Assembly: GCF_036409475.1 (NCBI RefSeq)
Contig: NZ_JAYRCK010000009.1
Span: 95,195 to 159,194, forward strand
From: Scandinavium sp036409475
GTDB taxonomy: Bacteria; Pseudomonadota; Gammaproteobacteria; Enterobacterales; Enterobacteriaceae
Reading direction: 5' to 3'
DNA: 64,000 nucleotides
The notes under the pieces are model-generated. The model saw only the letters and a program-made list of their open reading frames with translations, was not told the DNA's origin and searched no databases. The translations under genes and the position numbers were made by a program. How positions within the stretch are numbered: position 1 is the first letter of the stretch; the number at the start of each line of letters is the position of its first letter. This document shows positions 42,308 to 51,625 of the stretch, one piece after another.

Positions 42308-42820
42308 TTACTTCTCAAGCACCTGACGCAGCGTGCCAGCCGGGGCGTGAACGGTGCCGCCAAGGTAGCGAACATCATCAACAGCCCAGCACTGACCTTC
42401 ACGGATCATCAGCACTTCATCCTGCCAGCTCTGTGTTCCCTGTTTCAAAGCGACGCGCAAAGGCATGTTGCGGGCATCGGTATTGGGGATCGTGGAAGCA
42501 TCGGCCACGTCTGCGCTGTCAGGCGGCGTGGTGCGGCTGGAGAACAAATCTTGCTGCAAAAGGGCGCGTTTATTCGGATCGCTGTTCGCATCGTTAAGCA
42601 CTTTTGCCAGTGAATCGCTTAAGTAAGGACGCAGTGCGGTTAAATCGGTCGCGCGGTGCTGAATGCGGTAGTCGTAAAACTTCTGCGCCACGGTGTCCGG
42701 GCCGCCTTCGACGCAAGGGCCGGAGCGAGTGCCAATATCCTGAAAGGCTGGCGTAACGGTGGTGCAGGCGCTGAGCAGTAGGGCGCACGGCGCAAGAAGA
42801 GCGGCAACAGAGTAGCGCAT
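42308..42820 (-). CDS. ybjP: lipoprotein YbjP
   Basis: The 170-residue product (E. coli 171) has a lipobox LLLSAC at residues 14-19, so the mature protein is lipid-anchored at Cys19. The DUF3828-type region has VEGGPDTVAQKFYDYR and DEVLMIREGQCWAVDDVRYLGG. The function is unknown. It is divergent from ybjQ. Confidence 0.93.
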   Translation of the reverse strand: MRYSVAALLAPCALLLSACTTVTPAFQDIGTRSGPCVEGGPDTVAQKFYDYRIQHRATDLTALRPYLSDSLAKVLNDANSDPNKRALLQQDLFSSRTTPPDSADVADASTIPNTDARNMPLRVALKQGTQSWQDEVLMIREGQCWAVDDVRYLGGTVHAPAGTLRQVLEK

Positions 42821-42930
42821 GAGTGATTTCCTTATAGACTGACTACGGTATTAAGATGTTTTCAAGCATAGCGTATCGGTACAATAATGTGTTTGATTAA
42901 CTGAGCTAAGACATTGACGCAGGAGGACGA

Positions 42931-43251
42931 ATGCAATTCTCAACGACCCCAACTCTGGAAGGGCAAACTATTGTGAAATACTGCGGTGTGGTGACCGGCG
43001 AAGCGATTCTCGGGGCCAACATCTTCCGCGATTTTTTCGCGGGCATTCGCGATATCGTCGGCGGCCGTTCCGGAGCGTATGAAAAAGAGCTGCGTAAGGC
43101 ACGCGAAATCGCTTTTCAGGAATTAGGCGAACAGGCAAAAGCGTTGGGCGCGGATGCGGTGGTCGGGATTGATATCGACTATGAAACCGTCGGCAAAGAC
43201 AGCAGCATGCTGATGGTCAGCGTCAGCGGAACCGCGGTCAAACTTCGCTAA
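42931..43251 (+). CDS. ybjQ: YbjQ/UPF0145 family protein
   Basis: The 106-residue protein (E. coli 107) is almost identical in sequence to E. coli YbjQ over VVTGEAILGANIFRDFFAGI, DIVGGRSGAYEKELRKAREIA and ALGADAVVGIDIDYETVG. It belongs to a family of small pentameric cytosolic proteins, function uncertain. AGGAGG precedes the ATG. Its stop shares one base with the amiD start. Confidence 0.94.
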   Translation: MQFSTTPTLEGQTIVKYCGVVTGEAILGANIFRDFFAGIRDIVGGRSGAYEKELRKAREIAFQELGEQAKALGADAVVGIDIDYETVGKDSSMLMVSVSGTAVKLR

Positions 43252-44075
43252 TGAAACGTTCGCTGATTTTGCTTGCTCTGCTGCTGGCCGGGTGCGCCAG
43301 TGAGCAGGGCATCATCGATAAAGACGGTTATCAGCTTGATACCCGCTATCCGGCGCAGAATGCGTATCCGCGCATTAAAGTGCTGGTGATTCATTACACC
43401 GCAGATGATTTTGACGTTTCACTCGCCACACTGACCGATAAACAAGTCAGCGTGCATTATCTGATCCCGGAAAATCCCCCTCAGCATGCAGGCAAACCGC
43501 GCATCTGGCAGCTGGTGCCGGAAAACGAACTGGCCTGGCACGCGGGGGTCAGCTATTGGCGTGGTGCAACGCGAATTAACGATACCTCGATAGGTATTGA
43601 ACTGGAAAACCGTGGCTGGCAAAAAACGGCTGGCGTGAAGAGCTTTACACCGTTTGCGCCGTCGCAGATAGAGGCACTGATCCCGCTGGTGAAAGACATC
43701 ATTGCTCGCTATCACATCGAGCCGCAAAACGTGGTGGCACATGCGGATGTTGCTCCGCAGCGTAAGGATGATCCGGGGCCGCTTTTCCCGTGGCAACGGT
43801 TAGCGCAGCAGGGAATTGGTGCCTGGCCGGATGCCAGCCGGGTTGCGTTCTATCTCAATGGTCGGCAGCCGTGGGAGCCCGTCGATACGGCATCGTTGCT
43901 CGATTTACTGGCGCGCTACGGCTACGAAGTGAAGTCTGACATGACACCCGCACAGCAAAAACGGGTGATCATGGTATTCCAGATGCACTTCCGGCCTGAG
44001 CGCTGGGATGGCGTGGCAGACGCGCAAACGCAGGCGACTGCCGAGGCATTGTTGGAGAAATACGGGCAGGGGTGA
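43251..44075 (+). CDS. amiD: N-acetylmuramoyl-L-alanine amidase AmiD (lipoprotein)
   Basis: The 274-residue product (E. coli 276) has a lipobox LLLAGC near residues 10-15. The amidase-2 domain shows zinc ligands in IHYTADDF, the NDTSIGIELENRG block and VVAHADVAPQRKDDPGPLFPW. A C-terminal peptidoglycan-binding domain (about 205-270) follows. It is an outer-membrane-anchored, zinc-dependent amidase that cleaves MurNAc-L-Ala bonds, including anhydro-muropeptides, and functions in wall recycling. It overlaps ybjQ by one base. In E. coli ybjS follows; here the secretion island begins. Confidence 0.95.
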   Translation: MKRSLILLALLLAGCASEQGIIDKDGYQLDTRYPAQNAYPRIKVLVIHYTADDFDVSLATLTDKQVSVHYLIPENPPQHAGKPRIWQLVPENELAWHAGVSYWRGATRINDTSIGIELENRGWQKTAGVKSFTPFAPSQIEALIPLVKDIIARYHIEPQNVVAHADVAPQRKDDPGPLFPWQRLAQQGIGAWPDASRVAFYLNGRQPWEPVDTASLLDLLARYGYEVKSDMTPAQQKRVIMVFQMHFRPERWDGVADAQTQATAEALLEKYGQG

Positions 44076-44337
44076 TCCTCCGGGGTCACTTTGCCGGATT
44101 TGCTTAAGTCTTTTTTTGGACTTGTTTTTATGTATTCATTCAGCATGTGAATGCTTTATAGTTTCCGCAGTCGAAATTACTCACCAACGCGCTAGACAAG
44201 GTCGCGCACATTGCAATTCTGAAATAAATATTGATGTTTATGCTCAATTTTTATTTTCGTTTAAAAGGACGTTCCTCACTGGGTGATTTCGAAAAGTGCT
44301 CACACGATTAAATTTGAAATCTTAAATGGGAATGACA

Positions 44338-44961
44338 ATGTTAAAAATTTACGGTAATACCACGCGTCCGGTAGAAGAACTCAATACCATTATTTCCGCC
44401 ACCTCAGGGTGCGAAGAAAAAACGTTAAAGAAATGGCAGCGGATCAGCACAGAGGATTCCGGTTATATTTATGTCATCGTCAGCGGTGAAGTTGAATTTC
44501 GCCGGGAATCGGATGAACTCTGTGTCTTTACCCTGACCGAAAAATGCTTGTTCGGTTTTTCTTCGGCCTATTGTAATTCACAGCATATGTATGGCCTGGT
44601 CCGTGCCGACACGGTGGTTCGTCGCATCAAGAAAGACGAGTTTTCAACGCTTATGCATGAGCACGGGTTGTGGGAAGAGTTGATGAAAGTCCTCTCCTGG
44701 TATATTAGCTTGCTGAGCAAACGTGATGACGTCTTAATTGCACGTAGCGCCTACTCCATCGTTCGAGAATTTTTGCTAGAAATAGATCAACTCATTGTTC
44801 AGTATCAACGTAATGTTAATATTTATGATTATATTCAGGAATACACTAACCTGGCTCGTAGCACCATTATTAAAATTTTGGCCGATCTCAAAAAAGGCGG
44901 TTATATTGTGGTGGAAAAAGGCCGTTTGCTGAATATTACCTCATTGCCAGAAAAATACTAA
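44338..44961 (+). CDS. IprA/YaiV-like helix-turn-helix regulator at the head of the secretion island
   Basis: I choose the ATG at 44338 (GGGA six bases before it), giving 207 residues, the length of E. coli YaiV; ATGs at 44326 and 44332 are in frame. The N-terminal half (about 15-110) is a cyclic-nucleotide-binding-like barrel. The C-terminal half has the IprA-type winged helix, ending LARSTIIKILADLKKGGYIVVEKGRLLNITSLPEKY, which aligns well with the end of YaiV. YaiV/IprA proteins affect oxidative-stress or surface genes. Its position, convergent with gspBA and next to the T2SS genes, suggests it controls secretion or chitinase genes. It has lower GC than the backbone. Confidence 0.75.
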   Translation: MLKIYGNTTRPVEELNTIISATSGCEEKTLKKWQRISTEDSGYIYVIVSGEVEFRRESDELCVFTLTEKCLFGFSSAYCNSQHMYGLVRADTVVRRIKKDEFSTLMHEHGLWEELMKVLSWYISLLSKRDDVLIARSAYSIVREFLLEIDQLIVQYQRNVNIYDYIQEYTNLARSTIIKILADLKKGGYIVVEKGRLLNITSLPEKY

Positions 44962-45600
44962 CTATTCCAAAAGGTGCCCTTTCGGTGTAAAGGGTGATTT
45001 CTTTATCTCCGGCTGTACATCGTGTTTTTCCGTGCTGACCTGCGCTGTGCCCGAGGTTTCATCCGTCGGCGGCGCAGGTACTTTTCCTTGTGAATAATCC
45101 TTCTGCTGATCTTTTATCGCTTGCAGCAATAATTCCTTTATTGCGCCGTCATCATTTGCCGGGGCAGTATTATCCGCGCCATGAATGTTTGAATCGGGCA
45201 GAGTATCGCGTGAAATGTCTTGCGGTACATCGGCATCGGGTGCCTGTTGCCAGTCTGCATCATCAGCATTGATGGGCATTTCCTGCAAAGGCGGCATGTC
45301 GCTTTGTTTTGGCAGAGGCTTCGGTGCAGGTTGTGGGAACGGCTTGCTGACATACACATAGTGCATATCGGAAAGCTGTGCCTCGGGTTTGCTGTGATTG
45401 ACCTTTGCCGTTTCAGGCGCGGGGTGCTGCAAATTCCAGTAAAGGTGCGCATACACACCCACGGTCACGAATGCCAATAATCCCAGTAGCCACAGAAGTG
45501 TGGTACAGAACAATTTTTTCACGGACGGTAAACGGTACGAAAACCAGACCGGCTCGTTTGTCGTGTAGCTGCGTTGGGCAGCAAGTTGAATAGTCGACAT
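44962..45600 (-). CDS. gspB: T2SS assembly protein GspB
   Basis: The 212-residue protein has one transmembrane segment (about 32-52), then a Pro- and Gln/Asp-rich periplasmic region. This is the layout of GspB/ExeB/OutB, which with GspA helps the secretin GspD assemble through peptidoglycan. Its start shares one base with the gspA stop. The stop codon abuts that of the convergent regulator gene with no spare base. Confidence 0.8.
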   Translation of the reverse strand: MSTIQLAAQRSYTTNEPVWFSYRLPSVKKLFCTTLLWLLGLLAFVTVGVYAHLYWNLQHPAPETAKVNHSKPEAQLSDMHYVYVSKPFPQPAPKPLPKQSDMPPLQEMPINADDADWQQAPDADVPQDISRDTLPDSNIHGADNTAPANDDGAIKELLLQAIKDQQKDYSQGKVPAPPTDETSGTAQVSTEKHDVQPEIKKSPFTPKGHLLE

Positions 45601-47183
45601 TATAACGTCTTCTCGTGAGTATTCGGGCTGGTTGTCTTAAGCAGGACCGCTGGTGTGGTATTAGTGTCACGCATTAATTGCATTAACGTTTCTTCGCCTG
45701 CGATCCCATCCACCTTCAGCTGCATTTTTTTCTGGAACGTACGGGTACGCGCCATCATTTCTGCCGTCCAGCTATGGGCGTGGGTCACCGGCAGGCTCAG
45801 CGCCTGGCTTAATTCCTGATCCATCCACACCAAATCTTTGCTGCTGCTTTCTGGTGTGATGGCATCTTTTCCTTCCGGCGTCAGGCGGTGAATCTGGGTG
45901 AAATTCCCCGTCGCATGCTGATTAAACCAGCGACGGCTGACCTGCCAGGTTCGGTTATTCATCAGTAAATCCAGCGAGTTATCGCTCACTCTGGCCACTA
46001 CGGCATAGTTAAGATGATCGCCGGTTTTGATTTCGCTAATCCACGGATAACCTTCACTGGCAAGGTTGTCCGGTGTGGCCGTGCCTTCTTTACACATCAG
46101 ATTGACGCGCCCGGCGTTTTGGCACAACGCCTGATCTGCCGTGGTGTCATATCCCCACATTGCATAAAGCTGGTGCATGGCATCTGGCTTGTTCACCACT
46201 TCGTTCTCAATCACTGGCACAACAGACGCTGGTGACTGAATCGCTTGCGGTTTCCAGCTCGCCATCACGGGCAGCTCAACCGGTAACATCGCGGTGAGTG
46301 TCGGCATTAACGTCCAGCCTCCGGCGGCAAACAGTACGGAAGCGGCAAGACCCATTGCGGCAAGCCGTTTCCCTTTGCGTCTCACTGGCAGCGTTTCTGC
46401 TGCGGCCAGTCGTAAATGGCGCGCTGTGACTTGCGGGGCGCGTTCTGTCCAGGCCGCTAACAGCGCAAGATCTGCCAGTGCGTTGAACTTCCCAATTTGG
46501 CCTTGGGTGAGAGAGTGCATTTTGCGTACCCGCGTTGCGTTGAACGGGGAGGCATCACTGCCGTGATGTTCGCACTGTGCCTGAACATAATGCTGACATT
46601 CCCGTTGCGTGAGCGGGCGCAGTGTGTGCTGGGTATGAAGATATTCACCCAGCCCGGATTGCAGCAGCGTTTTTTGTTGGTCAGCGCTTCCCATCAGCAC
46701 GACGGACAACGGAAAATCCAGTTCCTGTGCGCGGGTTAACAGTTGCGACAGCACTGACAGGCAGCTGGCTTTCATCGCCTGGCTGTGCGAAATCACCAGC
46801 ACTTTGCTTTTACGCTTACGAGCCGATGTTTCCTGTTGCCACTGGTGCAGCACGGCATCAATCGCCTGTAACCTGGTTTTGCTCTCTTTGGTGGTGGTGT
46901 TGAGCTTGTAGAGCAAAGCGCTGGCGCTGAGTTTGGGAAACGCATTAACGGCCAGCACACCAGCGTTCTGCGCTTTCAGCGCATCGGCAAACTGTGCTGA
47001 CAGGTAGGCGTCATCGCTAAGTAAAGCGGTAACGCCAGGTATCTGGCTCTTTTCGTTTATCAGGCCGAACACGTCCTGGTGATACGGAACCAAAAACGCA
47101 TTATCAGACCGGGTAATGGTCTGGAATGGCTGAGTCGTGAAATTATAGTGGCGCAGGTACATAACGTTTGTTGTCTCTTTCAT
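45600..47183 (-). CDS. gspA: T2SS assembly protein GspA, ATPase motifs degenerate
   Basis: The product has 527 residues from the ATG at 47183; an internal ATG at 47162 gives 520 and starts YLRHYNFTTQPF, more like other GspA proteins. It has an ExeA-like AAA region (about 20-255), a transmembrane segment at about 280-300, and a periplasmic part with a C39-peptidase-like and a peptidoglycan-binding motif (KKMQLKVDGIAGEETLMQLM near the end). Where ExeA has a Walker A P-loop, this protein reads ALLSDDAYLSAQFAD, without the GxxxxGK signature. The Walker B position reads VLVISHSQ, lacking the acidic pair. ATP hydrolysis is therefore doubtful. It is co-transcribed with gspB, divergent from gspC. Confidence 0.85.
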   Translation of the reverse strand: MKETTNVMYLRHYNFTTQPFQTITRSDNAFLVPYHQDVFGLINEKSQIPGVTALLSDDAYLSAQFADALKAQNAGVLAVNAFPKLSASALLYKLNTTTKESKTRLQAIDAVLHQWQQETSARKRKSKVLVISHSQAMKASCLSVLSQLLTRAQELDFPLSVVLMGSADQQKTLLQSGLGEYLHTQHTLRPLTQRECQHYVQAQCEHHGSDASPFNATRVRKMHSLTQGQIGKFNALADLALLAAWTERAPQVTARHLRLAAAETLPVRRKGKRLAAMGLAASVLFAAGGWTLMPTLTAMLPVELPVMASWKPQAIQSPASVVPVIENEVVNKPDAMHQLYAMWGYDTTADQALCQNAGRVNLMCKEGTATPDNLASEGYPWISEIKTGDHLNYAVVARVSDNSLDLLMNNRTWQVSRRWFNQHATGNFTQIHRLTPEGKDAITPESSSKDLVWMDQELSQALSLPVTHAHSWTAEMMARTRTFQKKMQLKVDGIAGEETLMQLMRDTNTTPAVLLKTTSPNTHEKTL

Positions 47184-47419
47184 TCATAGCAATGGGAACA
47201 AAAAAGTAAAACAGGTGTAAGACGAGAGCAATTTTTAGAAAGAGTAAAAATATCCTCCCGGTGCATCTAACAGCTTATTTTTCCACGGTCAATATTTTTC
47301 TATAGCAAAGTTGCTGGCATCACCGTTGGTCATTTTGTCCCGTTCTAATTAGTATTTGCACCACTGAATTATGCAGCCAGATGCTGCTTGTGTTTGCTTT
47401 TCTAAAGGCCAATGAAATA
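47184..47419. promoter_or_regulatory. divergent promoter region gspAB / gspC-O
   Basis: This is an AT-rich gap of 236 bases between the outward-facing T2SS transcripts. It must hold both promoters. I do not see a clear operator. Confidence 0.5.
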
Positions 47420-48196
47420 ATGAGGATGTCATTTGTTACCCAATTGATTACGCCTTGCATTATGTTTGTGTTGCTCATTTTTTGCAGCCAGCAAGGGTAT
47501 GTCATTTATAAAGATTATAAAAAAGTTGCGAATAAGTTGACTGATGCTAAACAGGATCTGAAAAGCAAACGTAATCCAGAGAAAGCGTTCACACTTTTCA
47601 CGCCTGCGATACAAGTCCAAACTCAGACCGCAGCCGTGAAAAAGCCGCTGAGTGCGGAGATTGAAGGCATTGTCAGCAGCGATGAGTCCTGGATGTCCTT
47701 TGCGGTCATCAAAACCTCAGGCGGACAAAAGAGCTATCGCGAGGGTGAAAGCCTGGCCGGTTTTGACAATGCCCGGATAGAGGAAATTCAGCAGAATAAG
47801 GTGGTGATCAACTATGAGGGTACCACTCAGGTATTAGCATTAAATAAACCGAGCTATTTTAAAGGCGGTGCTGAAAGCACCCCTATAACCAAATCGACAG
47901 CCGATGCAGGCGCCGATAATTTGCACCTTGATGATTATTTTGTATTAAAGCCGTTAATCGAGAAAGGGCAACTGGAAGGCTACAACATTAATCCACGCAA
48001 TGCGTCTTCTTTCTTTAGCCAAAGCGGGCTTGAAAAAGGGGATGTGGTGGTGAAAGTTGATGCCGTCGATATGACAAAAGAAACTCAGGCAAAAAACATT
48101 ATTACCAACTGGTCGAAAATGAAAGAAGCGGAAGTTGTCGTCAGACGCCACGCTCAGCTTAAAAATATTCGAGTCAATATTCTAAACAATGAATAA
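47420..48196 (+). CDS. gspC: T2SS inner-membrane protein GspC
   Basis: The start is uncertain (ATG at 47420 gives 258 residues; ATG at 47381 would give 271). It has a short cytoplasmic part, one transmembrane segment (about 5-25), the homology-region domain (about 75-150, EGIVSSDESWMSFAVIK.. to QVLALNKP), and a C-terminal PDZ domain (LEGYNINPRNASSFFSQSGLEKGDVVVKVDAVDM). GspC links the inner-membrane platform to the secretin and takes part in substrate choice. Its end overlaps the gspD frame. Confidence 0.88.
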   Translation: MRMSFVTQLITPCIMFVLLIFCSQQGYVIYKDYKKVANKLTDAKQDLKSKRNPEKAFTLFTPAIQVQTQTAAVKKPLSAEIEGIVSSDESWMSFAVIKTSGGQKSYREGESLAGFDNARIEEIQQNKVVINYEGTTQVLALNKPSYFKGGAESTPITKSTADAGADNLHLDDYFVLKPLIEKGQLEGYNINPRNASSFFSQSGLEKGDVVVKVDAVDMTKETQAKNIITNWSKMKEAEVVVRRHAQLKNIRVNILNNE

Positions 48197-48206
48197 GTGT
48201 AAAGAC

Positions 48207-50132
48207 ATGAAGAAATTTCCATGGGCGTGCGTGGCGCTAACCGCATTGTCGTTCTACTCCGGTTCGCTGTTTGCGGCGAACTTCAGCGCCAGCTTTAAAA
48301 ATACTGATATCCGCGAGTTTATCGACACGGTAAGCCGCAACCTCAATAAAACCATTCTGGTCGACCCGTCCGTACAGGGTTCGGTGTCCGTCAGAACGTA
48401 TAACGTGCTTTCGGAAGAGGAGTATTACCAGTTCTTCCTGAGCGTGCTCGACCTTTACGGTTTGTCCGTTATCCCAATGGATAATGGCATGGTGAAAGTG
48501 GTGCGTTCTTCGGTAGCTCGCACGGCAGGAGCGCCAATTGCGGACGGCAAAAATCCGGGCAAAGGTGATGAAATCATCACTCGCGTGGTCCGCATGGAAA
48601 ACGTGCCGGTTCGCGAATTAGCGCCGCTGCTGCGTCAGCTCAATGATGCCAGTGGTATTGGCAACGTGGTGCACTTCGAGCCGTCCAACGTGCTGTTGCT
48701 TACGGGCAAAGCGTCGGTGGTCAATCGGCTGGTGGATCTGGTTCAGCGTGTCGATCAGAACGGCGTCCAGCGCCGTGAGATTGTCGGGTTGCGCTATGCC
48801 TCTGCAAAAACGCTGTCCGACATGCTGAACAACCTCAATAACGAGGAGCAGAAAGGGCAGAACGCGCCGCAATTGGCGACCAAAGTGGTGGCCGACGAGG
48901 AAACCAACAGCCTGGTGATCAGTGGCAGTCAGGATGCGCGTCAGCGTACCCGAACGCTGATTTCTCATCTCGATCGTGAGCAAAACAACGAAGGCAATAC
49001 CCGCGTCTTCTACCTGAAGTTTGCCAACGCCAGCAAAGTGGTGCCGGTGTTAACCGGGATTGGCGATCAGCTGAAAGACAAGCCGGGCAACGGCAAAAGT
49101 AAATCGACGCAGACCTCAGGTGACCTGAACATCACTGCCGATGAATCCACCAACTCACTGGTGATCACCGCGCAGCCAAACGTCATGAATTCGCTGGAAA
49201 AAGTGATCGCTAAGCTGGATATCCGTCGGCCTCAGGTGATGGTGGAAGCCATCATTGCCGAAGTTCAGGATGGCAGCGGGCTTGATCTTGGCGTGCAGTG
49301 GACCAGCGAACACGGTGGCGTACAGTTTGGTTCTACCGGTATGCCCATCAGCCAGGTGAAGAAAAACAAGGTGTTGGGCAGCTTCACTGGCCTGGCGACC
49401 GGTTTCTTTAACGGTGATTTTGGCGCGCTGATGACCGCGCTATCGACCAACGGCAAAAACGACATTCTCTCCACCCCAAGCGTGGTTACGCTGGATAACA
49501 AAGAAGCGTCGTTCAACGTGGGTCAGGATGTGCCAGTCCTCTCCGGATCGCAGACCACCAGTGGCGATAACGTCTTTAACTCGGTTGAGCGTAAAACGGT
49601 CGGGACCAAACTCAAGATTGTGCCGCAGATTAACGACGGCGACATGATCCACCTGAAAATCGAGCAGGAAGTGTCGAGCGTGGATAACAGCGCGACGGAA
49701 GATGCCAGCCTGGGCCCAACCTTCAACACTCGCACCATCAATAACGAAGTGATGGTGCACAGCGGGCAAACCGTGGTGTTGGGCGGCTTGATCGAAAATG
49801 TCACCAAGCAGTCGGTTTCTAAAGTGCCGCTGCTCGGGGATATTCCGCTGGTTGGCCAGTTGTTCCGCTACACCTCGCAAGACAGCTCCAAACGTAATCT
49901 GATGGTCTTCATCCACACCACGGTGCTGCGTGATGACGACAACTACAGCGCGGCCTCGAAAGAGAAATATGACCAGATTCAGGCGCGTCAGCAGCAACGT
50001 ATGGAAGAGCGCAAGCTGGGCATTATCGAAAACAGCAACAATCCGGTCTTGCCGGATTACCCGAACCAGAGCCGTTCTGAGCCGGTGAGCGCGACTGCGC
50101 CTGACACGTCTCGTGACCCGTTCAGTCAGTGA
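48207..50132 (+). CDS. gspD: T2SS secretin GspD
   Basis: I choose the ATG at 48207, giving 641 residues and a signal peptide ending in SLFA; an in-frame ATG six codons upstream overlaps gspC. N0-N3 domains occupy about 1-350. The secretin domain (about 350-580) includes VNLDxGVQW-like LDLGVQWTSEHGG, VTLDNKEASFNVGQDVPVL and VLGGLIENVTKQSVSKVPLLGDIPLVGQLFR. An S-domain-like C-terminal tail of about 60 residues is rich in Arg, Gln, Ser and Pro. It forms the outer-membrane channel. In related systems a pilotin (GspS) targets the secretin; none is seen here. Confidence 0.95.
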   Translation: MKKFPWACVALTALSFYSGSLFAANFSASFKNTDIREFIDTVSRNLNKTILVDPSVQGSVSVRTYNVLSEEEYYQFFLSVLDLYGLSVIPMDNGMVKVVRSSVARTAGAPIADGKNPGKGDEIITRVVRMENVPVRELAPLLRQLNDASGIGNVVHFEPSNVLLLTGKASVVNRLVDLVQRVDQNGVQRREIVGLRYASAKTLSDMLNNLNNEEQKGQNAPQLATKVVADEETNSLVISGSQDARQRTRTLISHLDREQNNEGNTRVFYLKFANASKVVPVLTGIGDQLKDKPGNGKSKSTQTSGDLNITADESTNSLVITAQPNVMNSLEKVIAKLDIRRPQVMVEAIIAEVQDGSGLDLGVQWTSEHGGVQFGSTGMPISQVKKNKVLGSFTGLATGFFNGDFGALMTALSTNGKNDILSTPSVVTLDNKEASFNVGQDVPVLSGSQTTSGDNVFNSVERKTVGTKLKIVPQINDGDMIHLKIEQEVSSVDNSATEDASLGPTFNTRTINNEVMVHSGQTVVLGGLIENVTKQSVSKVPLLGDIPLVGQLFRYTSQDSSKRNLMVFIHTTVLRDDDNYSAASKEKYDQIQARQQQRMEERKLGIIENSNNPVLPDYPNQSRSEPVSATAPDTSRDPFSQ

Positions 50133-50146
50133 AGCCGGGGGATGCG

Positions 50147-51625
50147 ATGAACGAGCTTAGTAAAATGCTGTGTACCAGTAACTACGCAAAAGATAACGGG
50201 ATTTTGTTCTTTGAGGACAACGTGTATTTGCGCGAAGACGCCCAGGCTCATGCGTTACTGGAGATGCGCCGGGTGCTGGGGCGCACATATGCGCCCATCG
50301 TGTTAAGCGCGGAAGCGTTCGACGAGATGCTGACCAAAATCTGGCAGCAAAACAGTGGGGTTTCACAGCAGATGGTTGACGATATGGATGCCGATATCGA
50401 TCTGCTCGCGTTGACCGAAGAGATCCCCGACAACGAAGATTTGCTGGATAACGACGAGAACTCGCCGGTTATCCGCCTGATTAACGCCATTATGAGCGAA
50501 GCGGTAAAAGACGGCGCGTCGGATATTCACATCGAAACGTTTGAGCGCACGTTGAGCATCCGTTTTCGCGTTGATGGCGTGCTGCGCCCGGTGTTGCAAC
50601 CTGCGCGTAAACTCGCGCCGCTGCTGGTCTCACGTATCAAGGTCATGTCCAAACTGGATATCGCTGAGAAACGTCTGCCACAGGATGGACGCATCTCGCT
50701 GCGCATTGGCCTTAAAGCCATTGACGTGCGTGTGTCGACCATTCCGTCGCAGTACGGTGAACGAGTGGTCATGCGTTTGCTCGACAAGAGCAATCTCAAA
50801 CCGGATATCAACAAACTTGGGCTGATTGATGAAGAACTGGTGAAGCTGAAGGGGCTGATTGAGCGTCCTCACGGCATCATTCTGGTCACTGGCCCAACCG
50901 GTTCGGGGAAAAGTACCACCCTGTACGCGATCCTTTCGGCGCTGAACGGCCATGAACGCAACATTCTGACCGTCGAAGATCCTATCGAATATGAACTCGA
51001 AGGGGTCGGGCAAACGCAGGTTAACCCGCGTGTGGACATGACCTTTGCTCGCGGTCTGCGAGCCATTCTGCGTCAGGACCCGGACGTGGTGATGATCGGT
51101 GAAATTCGTGACGGCGAGACGGCGCAAATTGCCGTGCAGGCGTCACTTACCGGTCACCTGGTGATGTCCACATTGCACACCAACAGCGCCGCCGGGGCCA
51201 TTACTCGCCTGCGGGACATGGGGCTGGAGTCATTTTTAATCGGTTCGTCGCTCCTTGGCGTTATTGCCCAGCGTCTGGTTCGTCGGTTGTGTTCGCACTG
51301 CCGCACCGTCAGTCCGCTGGAAGACAATGAGAAGCCACTGTTCAGTTTCATGGAGAAACCCCCGAAGGCGATTTATCGCGCGGTGGGCTGTGAACAGTGT
51401 CGCCAAAGCGGCTACCAGGGACGTGCCGGTATCCATGAATTTCTGGTGGTGGACAGCGGCATGCGTCGCGCCATTCACGAAGATAAAGATGAAATGGCGG
51501 TTGAAACACAGCTGTTTAAAGAGGCCTACAGCCTGCGTGAAAACGGCTTGCTGAAGGTGATTTCTGGCGTGACGTCGCTTGAAGAAGTGATGCGCGTCAC
51601 CGCCGAGCGCGGAGGTGACGAGTAA
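50147..51625 (+). CDS. gspE: T2SS secretion ATPase GspE
   Basis: The ATG at 50147 gives 492 residues; a GTG at 50129 overlaps gspD. Walker A is GPTGSGKSTT, the Asp box DGASDIHIE and LTVEDPIEYEL precede Walker B DVVMIGEIRD, and the His box is LHTNSAAGAITRL. The zinc-binding tetracysteine region CSHC...CEQC is present near 385-435. It powers pseudopilus assembly at the cytoplasmic face together with GspL and GspF. Its stop shares a base with gspF. Confidence 0.95.
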   Translation: MNELSKMLCTSNYAKDNGILFFEDNVYLREDAQAHALLEMRRVLGRTYAPIVLSAEAFDEMLTKIWQQNSGVSQQMVDDMDADIDLLALTEEIPDNEDLLDNDENSPVIRLINAIMSEAVKDGASDIHIETFERTLSIRFRVDGVLRPVLQPARKLAPLLVSRIKVMSKLDIAEKRLPQDGRISLRIGLKAIDVRVSTIPSQYGERVVMRLLDKSNLKPDINKLGLIDEELVKLKGLIERPHGIILVTGPTGSGKSTTLYAILSALNGHERNILTVEDPIEYELEGVGQTQVNPRVDMTFARGLRAILRQDPDVVMIGEIRDGETAQIAVQASLTGHLVMSTLHTNSAAGAITRLRDMGLESFLIGSSLLGVIAQRLVRRLCSHCRTVSPLEDNEKPLFSFMEKPPKAIYRAVGCEQCRQSGYQGRAGIHEFLVVDSGMRRAIHEDKDEMAVETQLFKEAYSLRENGLLKVISGVTSLEEVMRVTAERGGDE

